Part shown: one piece after another, positions 1 to 8,644 of the stretch
Position numbering within the stretch: position 1 is the stretch's first letter
Layout: each line of letters starts with the position of its first letter
Assembly: GCA_964542475.1 (NCBI GenBank)
Contig: CAZIUL010000012.1
Location: forward strand, 40,041-104,040
Origin: CAZIUL01 sp964542475
Lineage (GTDB): Bacteria; Planctomycetota; B15-G4; CAYZWU01
Reading direction: 5' to 3'
Length of the DNA: 64,000 nt
Translations under genes and position numbers: made by a program
The notes under the pieces: model-generated
What the model saw: the letters and a program-made list of their open reading frames with translations, nothing else
The model's database searches: none
What the model was told of the DNA's origin: nothing

Positions 1-2753
1 TTCGCAACACCAGCATCCAGGAAGAAGTTTGTGTCAGCTCCGTTTGATTCGGACACGGTATAAGCGTCGGACCAGAGCGCTGGGTCCGGAACGAGGCGCT
101 CCACCTTGAAATCATCGATGAGCGCTTCAACGATGTCATCGTTCCCGTTGTCCATCACGCGAAAATACACCTTCATATCGTCAGTCGGCGGCACATAGTC
201 CGATGCCTTGAACTCGACGTGCCTCCATTTCGCCTTGTGATTAATCTTCATTACCATCATCATGTAGCCGTCACCGTTCGCGATCCAGACCTCGAAAGGC
301 TGTTTCAGGCCTGTCTCTCCGTGGTAAAACCAGAGAGCGAAGCTGATGTAGCCGTCGTTCGGGAGATCGAACTCAGGTGAGATCAGCATGGTCAACGAAC
401 CGTCCAGGTCGTCGTTACCGGGCGAACCGCCGTCCTTGCCCGTGACAAAACACTTTGTCCCATGCTCGGAATGGTCGTCTTCAGGCTGCACAGGATCCCC
501 GCCGCTATAGGTTCCAACCGGATCAGCCCGCTCGAACCAACCATCATCCACGAACCAATTGAAGACCGTCCAGCCCATATCGGATTCGAAGTCATCTTCG
601 ATTGCGACATCGGTAAGGCACACATCAAAGGAATGTGTCGTATAAGGGGCGCAGAAAGGTGAACAGAAAAAAGAGCCCTGGTCTCCCTGCGCTCTGAAGT
701 AGTACTCCGGCTCATCACCGGGTTCCGTAACAGGAAGCTCGGCTTCGAAAAGATCGTTGCCCAGTGCGGTGAGAGGTACAACGGTGAAGTCATCTTCAGG
801 ATCGTACCGGTAGTGGAGCATCCCCGAGTTAGGCACGTACTGCTGCGCGCTGTCCTTGATCTCGACGATAAGCTCCGCTGAAAGCCCGGGGAACCGGAAG
901 CCGCTGGGCAGACCTTGCGGGAAGCTCATGGACAGGGCGGGATTCGCTTCAAAGCCGAGATCAGGGTTACCGAAAAGAGCGCCCCACTCGAAGGTTTCGT
1001 ACTTGTTGCTGGACCAGAGCCCGTCCGTGTACATCTTGGTGAGCGACCATTGATGGGCCTGGCCCTGTGTATAATTTTCGGAGGTTACGCAGGTTGTAAA
1101 GTAGTAATCAAACGACTGACTCGATCCGTGGGACGGCTTTGACCATCCGCCCATTCCGTAAGCCACCTTGGTGGCGCCAAGGAAACCCACCGCCCCCTGT
1201 TTGATCATCTCCCTGCCGATGCTGGTCAAGCTGTCTGTCTCTGAGTTGCTGCATGCATCCGCAAAAATAACGGCCGGGTAGTCATCGTTAAGGCTCATGG
1301 TGTCCCCGTCCGCAATAAAGTAAGGCGCGCCCAAGCCGTAGATGTGACACGATACGGGAGAGCCGTGCCCGGCCCAGTTCACAAAGGCGTACTTGCCGGA
1401 GGGCCACTCGCTCATCACGTTTTTGTGGAGCAGCTCAAAGTCGCACGGATATGAGGAATAGTAGCCGCTGTTCTTCTCGTACATGCGTGTCATGGTCCAG
1501 TCCGACATCCAGGGATGCAGGCCGGGATCGGTCTTGTACTCCATGAGCACCGCGTTGTCGGTGTTAGCCCAGAAGTAAGCACCCAACAGGAGGATGTTGT
1601 TCTTGAAGGAAGGATCGTCGTTGTTTTCAAAGACAACGGATTTGCAGCAGATGCTGAGCACGGTGCTTTCTTCGCTCCACGGTATCCTGCCCACATTGAC
1701 CTCGCCGTAGAAATCTATGGGGTCGCTGTTTTCTCCCCATTTGTGATCGCCGTCCTTGTCCCATGAGTTGCTGTCCTGTTTCGAAAGCTCGGCATAGTAA
1801 AAATCGGTCTCGGGCATTCCGTATCCCAGGTTCTGGGAACAGCGGCGCATGGGAACATCATGGTAGTGCCCCACTATCAGCACATCTTCAATGCCCCATT
1901 CTGCTGAAGGGTACTTGTCCCGGAGGAAGTTTCTCATCTTTTCAGCTAGATCGTAGCCTGAGTAGTTGGCCGCGATCCAATCCGTGGTCACCACCTCAAC
2001 GGTTCTGCCCTTCTCCTCTTCCCAGGCCACCAGGGGCTGAACAGCATCGGTCAGGGTGTCAAGCGTGATGATCACGTAGTCGTTCGTGCCGCGGCCGCCC
2101 AGGCTGCCGGCATAGCTGTACCACGACTGGGCCTGGCTGTAGTTGAACACGATCTTGCGCGCCAGCGCCTCGGTGCGCGGCAGACAGTCCTTTACCGCGT
2201 TCGGCGACGGACCGAGCAGATAGTCGACCTGTACTGTGACCCTGGGGTGATAGATCAGCTTGCCGGTCTCCGGATTGTAGGAGAAAGGCGTTATCCTCAC
2301 ATCCACCAGGTTGTACCGCCTGAAACCGGCAAACCGCACGAACGATCCGGGGCTCGGGGGATAATGGGCGTCATTAAAAAATATCTCGCTGATGTTCTTC
2401 TCGTACGCTTCCAGATCCCTTGCATAAGCAGCCGGGTTTTCCTGGCTGAGAACCCTGGGGAGCGGAATGGGGGCGATATCGTACCTGCCGTCGAGTTCGA
2501 TTCCGCCTTCGCTGAAAAACCTCACATCCGTGACCTCTGCGCCAGGGGGAACAGCCACCGCAAAGATCCTGGCGGGCAGGCTGGGCATACCGGGTTCCGG
2601 AAGGCGCCCGAATCCGTCCATGACCACCTGGTGGTATGAACCATCTTGCAAAACCGAGTAGGCATCAGCAGGGATTGTTACGGAAACGGTGCCCTCTTCG
2701 ACAGGGGCCGGCGCGGCAAAGAGAAACATGGCTGATAGAATGGTAGAGATCAT
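1..2753 (-). CDS. Gingipain-like C25 cysteine peptidase, exported, C-terminus cut off by window edge
   Basis: Reading the minus strand from ATG 2753 gives at least 917 uninterrupted codons running off the left edge. The start has a hydrophobic signal peptide (MISTILSAMFLFAAPAP) and a GAGG Shine-Dalgarno about 8 nt upstream. After a propeptide-like N-terminal region, the C25 catalytic pair is visible: His463 in WAGHGSP and Cys501 in FADACSNSE, spaced as in gingipains. From about residue 715 a beta-rich segment follows (FESDMGWTVFNWF) that resembles a MAM/jelly-roll adhesion module; this assignment is tentative. C25 enzymes are secreted endopeptidases, often carrying C-terminal sorting domains, which would lie outside the window. 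It is transcribed alone, away from dapF, from a strong promoter at 2840-2868. Family call is secure; substrate is unknown. Confidence 0.9.
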   Translation of the reverse strand, partial: MISTILSAMFLFAAPAPVEEGTVSVTIPADAYSVLQDGSYHQVVMDGFGRLPEPGMPSLPARIFAVAVPPGAEVTDVRFFSEGGIELDGRYDIAPIPLPRVLSQENPAAYARDLEAYEKNISEIFFNDAHYPPSPGSFVRFAGFRRYNLVDVRITPFSYNPETGKLIYHPRVTVQVDYLLGPSPNAVKDCLPRTEALARKIVFNYSQAQSWYSYAGSLGGRGTNDYVIITLDTLTDAVQPLVAWEEEKGRTVEVVTTDWIAANYSGYDLAEKMRNFLRDKYPSAEWGIEDVLIVGHYHDVPMRRCSQNLGYGMPETDFYYAELSKQDSNSWDKDGDHKWGENSDPIDFYGEVNVGRIPWSEESTVLSICCKSVVFENNDDPSFKNNILLLGAYFWANTDNAVLMEYKTDPGLHPWMSDWTMTRMYEKNSGYYSSYPCDFELLHKNVMSEWPSGKYAFVNWAGHGSPVSCHIYGLGAPYFIADGDTMSLNDDYPAVIFADACSNSETDSLTSIGREMIKQGAVGFLGATKVAYGMGGWSKPSHGSSQSFDYYFTTCVTSENYTQGQAHQWSLTKMYTDGLWSSNKYETFEWGALFGNPDLGFEANPALSMSFPQGLPSGFRFPGLSAELIVEIKDSAQQYVPNSGMLHYRYDPEDDFTVVPLTALGNDLFEAELPVTEPGDEPEYYFRAQGDQGSFFCSPFCAPYTTHSFDVCLTDVAIEDDFESDMGWTVFNWFVDDGWFERADPVGTYSGGDPVQPEDDHSEHGTKCFVTGKDGGSPGNDDLDGSLTMLISPEFDLPNDGYISFALWFYHGETGLKQPFEVWIANGDGYMMMVMKINHKAKWRHVEFKASDYVPPTDDMKVYFRVMDNGNDDIVEALIDDFKVERLVPDPALWSDAYTVSESNGADTNFFLDAGVA

Positions 2754-2839
2754 GATCGTATCCTCAAATTTGATCCGTTGAGTCAGGACGCAATTCTGTC
2801 CTTTAGTGGCTTTTTGAAATTCTGGGGAGCCGTGTGGCT

Positions 2840-2868
2840 ATTATATGAAAAAGTAGGCTCGATGTTAA
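2840..2868 (-). promoter_or_regulatory. Sigma70-type promoter of the C25 peptidase gene
   Basis: On the minus strand TTAACA (2868-2863) is followed after exactly 17 nt by a perfect TATAAT (2845-2840). Transcription would begin near 2833, leaving a leader of about 80 nt before the ATG at 2753. Confidence 0.7.
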
Positions 2869-2907
2869 GGGATATTCTATATTGATACGGCTATCGGGAT
2901 CGGACAG

Positions 2908-2955
2908 GTGTTCTGAGTTCAGGGAAGAGAAGAGGCGGCAAGAGTCTGCCCCCCT
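2908..2955. repeat. Fragment of dispersed repeat family B
   Basis: The block GGGAA.AGAAGAGGCGGCAAG, preceded by a GGTGTTC-type lead, is shared with the copy at 27936-28042 and matches the hairpin core of the tandem units at 13434-13806. It lies immediately downstream of the dapF stop and is truncated on its right side. Confidence 0.55.
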
Positions 2956-2964
2956 TTTCCCCGG

Positions 2965-3819
2965 TCAGCGGAGCTCGCCCCTGAACACCTCCAGCGCCTC
3001 GCCGGAAAGCCAGAGCGGGCCGTTCTTCCCGTCCCATCTCACCGTCAGGCTGCCGCCTCGAAGGCTGATGCGCACCGGGCTTTTTACAGCGGAGCGCCTG
3101 ACCGCTGCTGCCGCGGCTGCTGCTGCGCCTGTGCCGCATGCAATGGTCTCGCCCACTCCCCTTTCCCATGTTCTCTGCGAAAGCGTGTGACGGTCCAGCA
3201 CCTTTATAAACTCCACATTCGTACCATGGGGAAATGAGGGGTGCTTTTCGATGACCGGGCCGTGCTCGCGCACCGGACAGCTTTCCAGGTCATCCACGAA
3301 CACCACAAAATGCGGGTTCCCCATGGACACGGCCGTGCCGCTGATCGTGCGATCTTCAAGTGCAAGGCTTATTTCCCCTTCCCCTGTTCTATACGCCGCC
3401 CCATCGCCGCTGCCGGCCAGGTCCAAAAAGACGGGAACGCCCATCTCAACCCCGAAGAGCCTCTCGCCGCCATGGCCCTCGTCTTTTACCACGACCCTTC
3501 TTGTCCCGGCCGCGGTTTCGATCAGCACCCTATCGCTTGAGGCGCACCTTCCCGCATCGCAAAGGTAGGCGGCGAGGCAGCGAATCCCGTTCCCGCACAT
3601 CTCAGCCTCGCTCCCGTCAGGGTTGAAGATGCGCATGCCTGCCGCGTGCTCTGAACCTAGATCGGAAGGAGGCACAACCAGAAGCAACCCGTCCGCGCCC
3701 ACGCCAATGTGCCGGTCGCACACCTGCACGGCCGTTGCAGAAGGATCGTCGACATCTTCCAGGAAACAGTCCACGAGAACGAAATCGTTCCCGCAGCCGT
3801 GCATCTTGTGAAACCTCAT
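2965..3819 (-). CDS. dapF: Diaminopimelate epimerase
   Basis: A 284-residue protein that isomerises LL- to meso-diaminopimelate for peptidoglycan and lysine synthesis in the cytosol. It begins MRFHKMHGCGNDF, the classic DapF N-terminus, and has both catalytic cysteine motifs: MCGNGIRC and IACGTGA. The frame stays open upstream for another 68 codons, but that extension lies inside the upstream gene and carries no DapF similarity, so ATG 3819 is chosen. Only one nucleotide separates it from the TGA of the upstream methyltransferase (TGA-A-ATG), so translation is probably coupled. The segment after the second cysteine has an alanine run (GAAAAAAAAV), slightly unusual but outside the catalytic loop. 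Length is normal for the family. Confidence is high. Confidence 0.95.
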   Translation of the reverse strand: MRFHKMHGCGNDFVLVDCFLEDVDDPSATAVQVCDRHIGVGADGLLLVVPPSDLGSEHAAGMRIFNPDGSEAEMCGNGIRCLAAYLCDAGRCASSDRVLIETAAGTRRVVVKDEGHGGERLFGVEMGVPVFLDLAGSGDGAAYRTGEGEISLALEDRTISGTAVSMGNPHFVVFVDDLESCPVREHGPVIEKHPSFPHGTNVEFIKVLDRHTLSQRTWERGVGETIACGTGAAAAAAAAVRRSAVKSPVRISLRGGSLTVRWDGKNGPLWLSGEALEVFRGELR

Positions 3820-3820
3820 T

Positions 3821-6169
3821 TCAAACGAGCCCCTCTTCCTCGCGCTCACCGAATACGGGCGGACGCGGCCCCACAACCTGTCGGGTATCCCCGGCATCGG
3901 CGCTGCATTGCCGTGAAGAGTCGCCTGCATCCGCGGATTCATTTTCCGTTTCCCCTTCACCTTCCGCTTCCGCCTCACCGAAATGGCTTTCCACGGTCTC
4001 GATCTCCTCGAGCCCGAGCCCAAAAACCCTGTAGATCACAAGGTCCACGAGCCACTCGATCCGCGACGCTGGAAGGGGGCTCTTTCCCGGATCGCTGACA
4101 GCGGTGTGCATCTGCGATCCGAGAAAATCCACCAGGTCGTGCACCATTGCGCTCCCATGACCGGTCCCCGCCTTGATGTACTCGTCCACGTACTCGAGGA
4201 TCCACCCGGGATCATCCGTCCTGATGTACTGGGCGAAAAGGCTCTTCGCGGTTTCAAGCGAAAGCGTTCTCGTCTCACGCGACTCGTCGAACACCGGCAT
4301 CATCACAGGTATCCTGTGAATGTCCTCGATTTCGATCTGGGGCTGCACCAGCTTGTACCCGGTAAACATGACATGCATGAAGTAGCTGAGCAGCCGCGAG
4401 TTAAGCTGGGCAAGGAGAAACGGGTATCCGATGCGCTGGTCATCGATCAGTAACCCGTAGACCGATTGCGGCACCACATGGCCTTTTACATCGAGAGCTG
4501 CCACGATCCTTCCCGTACTTTTTTGCATCAGGATCTTGTGGCGCATGTAGCGGGCGCGGTCCTTTTTCACCTGGTCCGCACGAATGTACAGCCCGTCGTT
4601 CCGCACAGAGTACCTGGAGATGTTTTCTCCGCCGATGAGCACCGGAATGCCCTCTTCCGGGTTTTTCGTCAGCATGCTCCTCAACCGGTCCTTGCCGACC
4701 TCCTCCCCCCTGAAGATCGTTCCTTTTGTGCGCGCGAGAGCGCGCAAAGGGCGAATCACTATGCCGGACCCTTTCGCTGACAGGGGACGGCCCGTATCGA
4801 GATGAGCCAGCACGCTGCGCGCCTCACCGGTCAAGAGGTACCTGATCTCCTTTCGCGGCGCGCTCCTGAAGTACTCCTTCGGGATTCTGCGAACGATCTT
4901 ATCCAGGTACTTTGCCCCCCTGCTGCGAAACGAACGCGCGTGCGCAGCGGTTTCGATCCTTGCGGCCTCAACACTCTCGACCTCCCCGTCCAGAGGATGC
5001 CTGGCAAGAAAAACCGCGTTCGCCACTTTCCTCCCGGGAAAAACACCCTTGATGTGGAGCAGGAATTCGAGATCCAGGTCTTCGAGCAGGCGGTAGCGGG
5101 CTTCTTCCGCGTTGGCGCGAAGAAGCATTGGGTCCGGCACGATGAAACAGATCCCGCCGCCGGGGCGGATGTACTTCCGGGCCGCGTACTTGTGAATAAA
5201 AAGGAGGTATGTGTCGAGCTGGGATGCCTTGCCCAGGTAAGGCTTGTACTTTGCCATGGACTCGTTTTTCGCGGCCAGGTAGGGAGGGTTGCCCACAATG
5301 GCGTCGAATCCGTTGAAGCCGGTGCCGCCCCTTCCGCTGAACAGCTTTTCCGGAAAGCCGTCCTCCCCGAACACCTGGCCGCTCTCTGAGAATTCGACCA
5401 GTGCGTCGCCTTTCATCAATCCGGGCGCTGTCCGATCCGAACGTCCCGCGTAAAGCCCGAACAGGAAGCGTGCCACTTCAACGTTTTCCGCATCCAGATC
5501 GATGCCGAAAAGCGAAGAATCGATGATCCGCCGGCGCATTGAAAGAACCCTGCTGAGCCCGTCCGGAGCTGATGCCTTTACGAGCCGCTCGCACGCGGCC
5601 AGCAGAAACTGGCCCGCTCCCATGGATGGATCGAGCACCCTCACTGACAGCACATCATCAGGATCTTCGCCGAGCTTCTCGATCACCGGATCGAGCACGC
5701 GCCCGACCATGAACATGCTGATGGAAAGCGGCGTAAAAAACGTTCCCCTTCTCTTGCGCGTGTGCCGCGAGCTCCTGAGGCGGACCTTTCCGTTTGTTAG
5801 CTCAGCCATGCAGTCCTTGAGCCGTTCGTAGTAAAAACCCATTTCGGAAAGGATGGGCGCATCGATCAGTGCATCGGGATCGAACCCTTCCCGCAGGGCC
5901 GGAAAATGCTCCGACAATCCGGCTGTTTTCTTCTTGTCCAGGTCCATTGCCAGGCGAACGACGCTCTTCCATTCCGGGAGCACCGGCAAAGGGCAGCCCG
6001 GGAAAATGTGGCGGCTGAGCAGAAACAGAGCGAGCCGCCGCGAGTCCAGGCTAAGATCGGCTTCTCCGCTCTTATAGGCAGCTTTCCCCCGGCCGTCGAA
6101 CAGGCACGAGGCGCACTTTGAAAACGCTGCCTCGGCGTCTTCTCTAAAAACCGCTTTTTTCCGCTTCAT
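3821..6169 (-). CDS. Eco57I/TaqI-type N6-adenine DNA methyltransferase
   Basis: A 782-residue protein with the gamma-class adenine methyltransferase layout. It has a GTFFTP entry motif near residue 145, the SAM-binding DPSMGAGQF near 179 and the catalytic NPPY near 293, followed by a target-recognition region like the TaqI C-terminal specificity domain. About 130 residues precede the methylase core. That is much shorter than the nuclease part of type IIG enzymes such as Eco57I, and no PD-(D/E)XK motif is evident, so it may be a methylase without restriction activity. The tail is acidic, low-complexity Glu/Gly/Ala sequence. The start has a GAGGGGG Shine-Dalgarno. It is followed after one nucleotide by dapF, an unexpected partner for a DNA modification gene. 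No separate restriction endonuclease gene lies nearby. Confidence 0.85.
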   Translation of the reverse strand: MKRKKAVFREDAEAAFSKCASCLFDGRGKAAYKSGEADLSLDSRRLALFLLSRHIFPGCPLPVLPEWKSVVRLAMDLDKKKTAGLSEHFPALREGFDPDALIDAPILSEMGFYYERLKDCMAELTNGKVRLRSSRHTRKRRGTFFTPLSISMFMVGRVLDPVIEKLGEDPDDVLSVRVLDPSMGAGQFLLAACERLVKASAPDGLSRVLSMRRRIIDSSLFGIDLDAENVEVARFLFGLYAGRSDRTAPGLMKGDALVEFSESGQVFGEDGFPEKLFSGRGGTGFNGFDAIVGNPPYLAAKNESMAKYKPYLGKASQLDTYLLFIHKYAARKYIRPGGGICFIVPDPMLLRANAEEARYRLLEDLDLEFLLHIKGVFPGRKVANAVFLARHPLDGEVESVEAARIETAAHARSFRSRGAKYLDKIVRRIPKEYFRSAPRKEIRYLLTGEARSVLAHLDTGRPLSAKGSGIVIRPLRALARTKGTIFRGEEVGKDRLRSMLTKNPEEGIPVLIGGENISRYSVRNDGLYIRADQVKKDRARYMRHKILMQKSTGRIVAALDVKGHVVPQSVYGLLIDDQRIGYPFLLAQLNSRLLSYFMHVMFTGYKLVQPQIEIEDIHRIPVMMPVFDESRETRTLSLETAKSLFAQYIRTDDPGWILEYVDEYIKAGTGHGSAMVHDLVDFLGSQMHTAVSDPGKSPLPASRIEWLVDLVIYRVFGLGLEEIETVESHFGEAEAEGEGETENESADAGDSSRQCSADAGDTRQVVGPRPPVFGEREEEGLV

Positions 6170-6539
6170 GGCCGCGCCCCCTCAACAGATCCTTGTCTCG
6201 TATCAGAAGCAGTTCCTGGCAAGACCCTCGGAATGAGCCGCACCGGAATCCAGCGAACTCCTGTTCAATGAATATAGAATAAACCCTGACTTTGCAAACA
6301 GAATCGGCGAAAACCGGGATTCAGAAGTGTTCGGTGTTCGTTCACCTTGAATACTGAATCCCTGAACACTCCTTTTTCCTGAACTCTGAACACATCCGCA
6401 AAGCTGGGATTACAATCCCGGGGCTGGAGCAGCACCGTTTTCCTTGAATATGTTTATAGCCGGTGCTAACCTGCTTCTGTTGCAGAAACCAGCACGAATC
6501 CCGGCTCTTTCCCGTGTACCCGTTGCCCCAGGAGATGTA
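6170..6539. other. Intergenic region between divergent methylase and DUF2891 genes
   Basis: These 370 bases hold no convincing gene. A small palindrome, GGGATT-ac-AATCCC, lies at 6406-6419. Short GAACAC/GTGTTC words recur between 6325 and 6392. An AT-rich TTGAATATGTTTATAG stretch near 6444-6460 could be promoter material, but its spacing is poor. Confidence 0.4.
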
Positions 6540-7703
6540 ATGATCACACATTTTCATGCCGTGTTTTCCCTCTGTCTTTTTTTGATTGCGCTGCTCACTT
6601 TATCATGCGATGGGAGCAGCGGCCCGTCAGATCCGGATGAGCATGCCGCAAAACCACCTGTCACGATTGACGCATCCATCCTGAAGCTCGACCGGAAATC
6701 AGCATCAGCGTTCGCTGCCCTGGCTCTCAAGGGGATTTCAAAGGAGTACCCCAACAAGCCCGGCCACGTGATGAACGATGAAGCCGAGGTCAAAAACCCG
6801 GCAGCGCTTCACCCGGCATTTTACGGCTGTTTTGACTGGCATTCCGCGGTTCACGGGCACTGGATGCTGGTGCGTCTTTTGAAGATGTTCCCGGGCCTCC
6901 CGGAAGAAGAAAAGATACGTGCCGCTTTGGACAGCAACCTTTCCGCCGAGAACATTCTGGTAGAGGTCGAATACCTGAAACAACCGAACCGCAAATCGTT
7001 CGAGCGCACCTACGGGTGGGCGTGGCTCCTGAAGCTGGCCGAGGAGCTTCATGCGTGGGATGACCCTGACGGCGCAGTGTGGTCGAAAAACCTCAAACCG
7101 CTTGCCGAGGCCATGAAGGACCGGTACATGAACTTTCTGCCCAGGCAGGAGTTTCCGATCCGCCGCGGTGTGCATCCGAACACAGCGTTCGGTATCGCAT
7201 TCGCCCTGGATTACGCGAGAGAAACCGGGCATGAAAAGTTCGAGGAGCTGCTTGTGAAGCGCGCGCGCTTCTACTTCGCAGAGGACGAAAACTATCCTGC
7301 AGCATGGGAGCCTGACGGGGATGACTTCTTCTCGCGGAGCCTGATCGAGGCGGACCTGATGCGCAGGATTCTTGGCAAAAAGGAGTTCAGCGCGTGGCTA
7401 AGCCGCTTTCTGCCGGGGCTTAAAAACGGCAAGCCCGAAACCTTGATAGAGCCGTGCCCGGTCTCAGACCGGAGCGACCCGAAGATCGTTCACCTCGACG
7501 GGCTCAACCTCAGCCGCGCATGGTGCATGAGGGGCATCGCTTCAGCCCTGGACGAAGGTACTCCGGTATGGAGAACACTCATGTCTTCCGCTGCCGCTCA
7601 CGCCGCCGCAACCCTTCCCCACATAACCAGCGGGAACTACGAGGGAGAACACTGGCTCGCCTCTTTCGCGGTGTACATGATGGTTTCGGGAAACGCAAAA
7701 TGA
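6540..7703 (+). CDS. DUF2891 family exported protein
   Basis: A 387-residue protein. The frame is open further upstream, but ATG 6540 has an AGGAG Shine-Dalgarno and begins a clear signal sequence (MITHFHAVFSLCLFLIALL) ending in LTLSC, so it may be a lipoprotein, although the lipobox is not canonical. The mature part carries the DUF2891 signature FYGCFDWHSAVHGHW near residue 87, then alternating helical segments typical of an alpha/alpha toroid, and ends with HWLASFAVY. The family has no firmly established activity; the fold resembles glycoside-processing or lyase toroids, which is only a guess here. The gene ends 21 bases before the convergent PP2C gene. The family call is good; the function is unknown. 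Confidence 0.85.
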   Translation: MITHFHAVFSLCLFLIALLTLSCDGSSGPSDPDEHAAKPPVTIDASILKLDRKSASAFAALALKGISKEYPNKPGHVMNDEAEVKNPAALHPAFYGCFDWHSAVHGHWMLVRLLKMFPGLPEEEKIRAALDSNLSAENILVEVEYLKQPNRKSFERTYGWAWLLKLAEELHAWDDPDGAVWSKNLKPLAEAMKDRYMNFLPRQEFPIRRGVHPNTAFGIAFALDYARETGHEKFEELLVKRARFYFAEDENYPAAWEPDGDDFFSRSLIEADLMRRILGKKEFSAWLSRFLPGLKNGKPETLIEPCPVSDRSDPKIVHLDGLNLSRAWCMRGIASALDEGTPVWRTLMSSAAAHAAATLPHITSGNYEGEHWLASFAVYMMVSGNAK

Positions 7704-7724
7704 CCACAGCCTGCGCGCTTTAAT

Positions 7725-8540
7725 TCACGCGCAGCGGAACAGGATAAACGTCAGGTCATCGGGCTTGGCAGGCTTGTCCCCGTCAGTCGCCTGCATCCGT
7801 TTTCGGCAGTCGCGTACCAGCGTGTCTGCCGCTCTTTCGAGCGGACCCCTGCGGATCCTCTCGATTATCTCCTCGAAAAGAAGGTTGTCGTACAGCCCGT
7901 CGCTTGCCAGAAGAAGCGTGTCGCGTTTTGCGAGCTTCAAAAACGGTCCCATCTCGATCCGCATCTCAGGCGAGCCGACCAGGTTGGAGACAATGTTGCG
8001 GTCATCGTGAAGCATTGCCTGCTCCTCGTCCATGAGCCCGGACTCGAGCGCGTGGCCAACCGGCGAATGCTGGACCGTGCGCCACTTCACCTTTCCCTGC
8101 CGGCCCGTCAGAAGGATTGCCGAATCACCCGTGTGATACGGCCGCGCAACCCCATTCTGAAGCTCCACCGCTACGAGCGTTGTTGCAGCACCCACACCCA
8201 GCTCCAGGATGGCCCGGTTCGCGCTTTCGAACCCGTTCAGGATCCCGTTTCTCAGCTTCAATCCGTCAAGCATCGCGGCTTCGATCGCCCCTGCCATCTC
8301 CCGGACCGCGAGCTGCGCGGCCTTGCCGCCGGAAAAATGGCCGCCCGCCCCGTCCGCAACGATCATGACCCCGGACTCCCCATCCACCAGGATGATTGCA
8401 GCCGCATCCTCGTTACCCCCCTCATCTTTGCCTGGGGCGCGTTTTGTGAAGACCGCGGCAACACCCTTTCCGACCGGAAGAACCACCGCTTCATCAGTGT
8501 CGGCCTGATCGTAAATGTGAACATCGAGCTTTGCCCGCAT
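7725..8540 (-). CDS. PP2C-type Ser/Thr protein phosphatase
   Basis: A 271-residue stand-alone PP2C domain. Metal-binding motifs are visible at residues 43-46 (NEDA), 61-67 (VADGAGG), ASDGLYDN in the second half, and PDDLTFI near the C-terminus. It has no membrane segment, so it is cytosolic. It lies directly downstream of a Ser/Thr kinase on the same strand and probably reverses that kinase's phosphorylations. The start is odd: both the ATG at 8540 and its GAGG Shine-Dalgarno lie inside a copy of dispersed repeat A (8534-8622). No other sensible upstream start exists, and the next in-frame Met falls inside the domain. The phosphatase call is secure; pairing with the kinase is inferred from adjacency. 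Confidence 0.9.
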   Translation of the reverse strand: MRAKLDVHIYDQADTDEAVVLPVGKGVAAVFTKRAPGKDEGGNEDAAAIILVDGESGVMIVADGAGGHFSGGKAAQLAVREMAGAIEAAMLDGLKLRNGILNGFESANRAILELGVGAATTLVAVELQNGVARPYHTGDSAILLTGRQGKVKWRTVQHSPVGHALESGLMDEEQAMLHDDRNIVSNLVGSPEMRIEMGPFLKLAKRDTLLLASDGLYDNLLFEEIIERIRRGPLERAADTLVRDCRKRMQATDGDKPAKPDDLTFILFRCA

Positions 8541-8622
8541 ATTTCATCCTCATCTGCTGCGGCACCGTAAACTGCGTTGTGGCTGCGTTTCATGCCAGGA
8601 GACGATCCTCAACCTGTAGGAG
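8534..8622. repeat. Dispersed repeat family A, copy 1
   Basis: An approximately 90-bp unit beginning CCCGCATATTTCATCCTC and continuing through GGCACCGTAAACTGCGTTG and CATGCCAGGAGACGATCC to CCTGTAGGAG. It fills most of the gap between the kinase and phosphatase genes. Its first bases provide the start codon and ribosome-binding site of the phosphatase. A near-identical full-length copy lies inverted at 61841-61926. Confidence 0.8.
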
Positions 8623-8644
8623 TCGCCGCTGATCCGGTCGCTGC

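Noticed and set aside
3820..4023. N-terminal extension of DapF into the methylase gene
   Set aside because: The extra 68 residues are an out-of-frame reading of the methylase C-terminus; DapF begins at MRFHKMHG.
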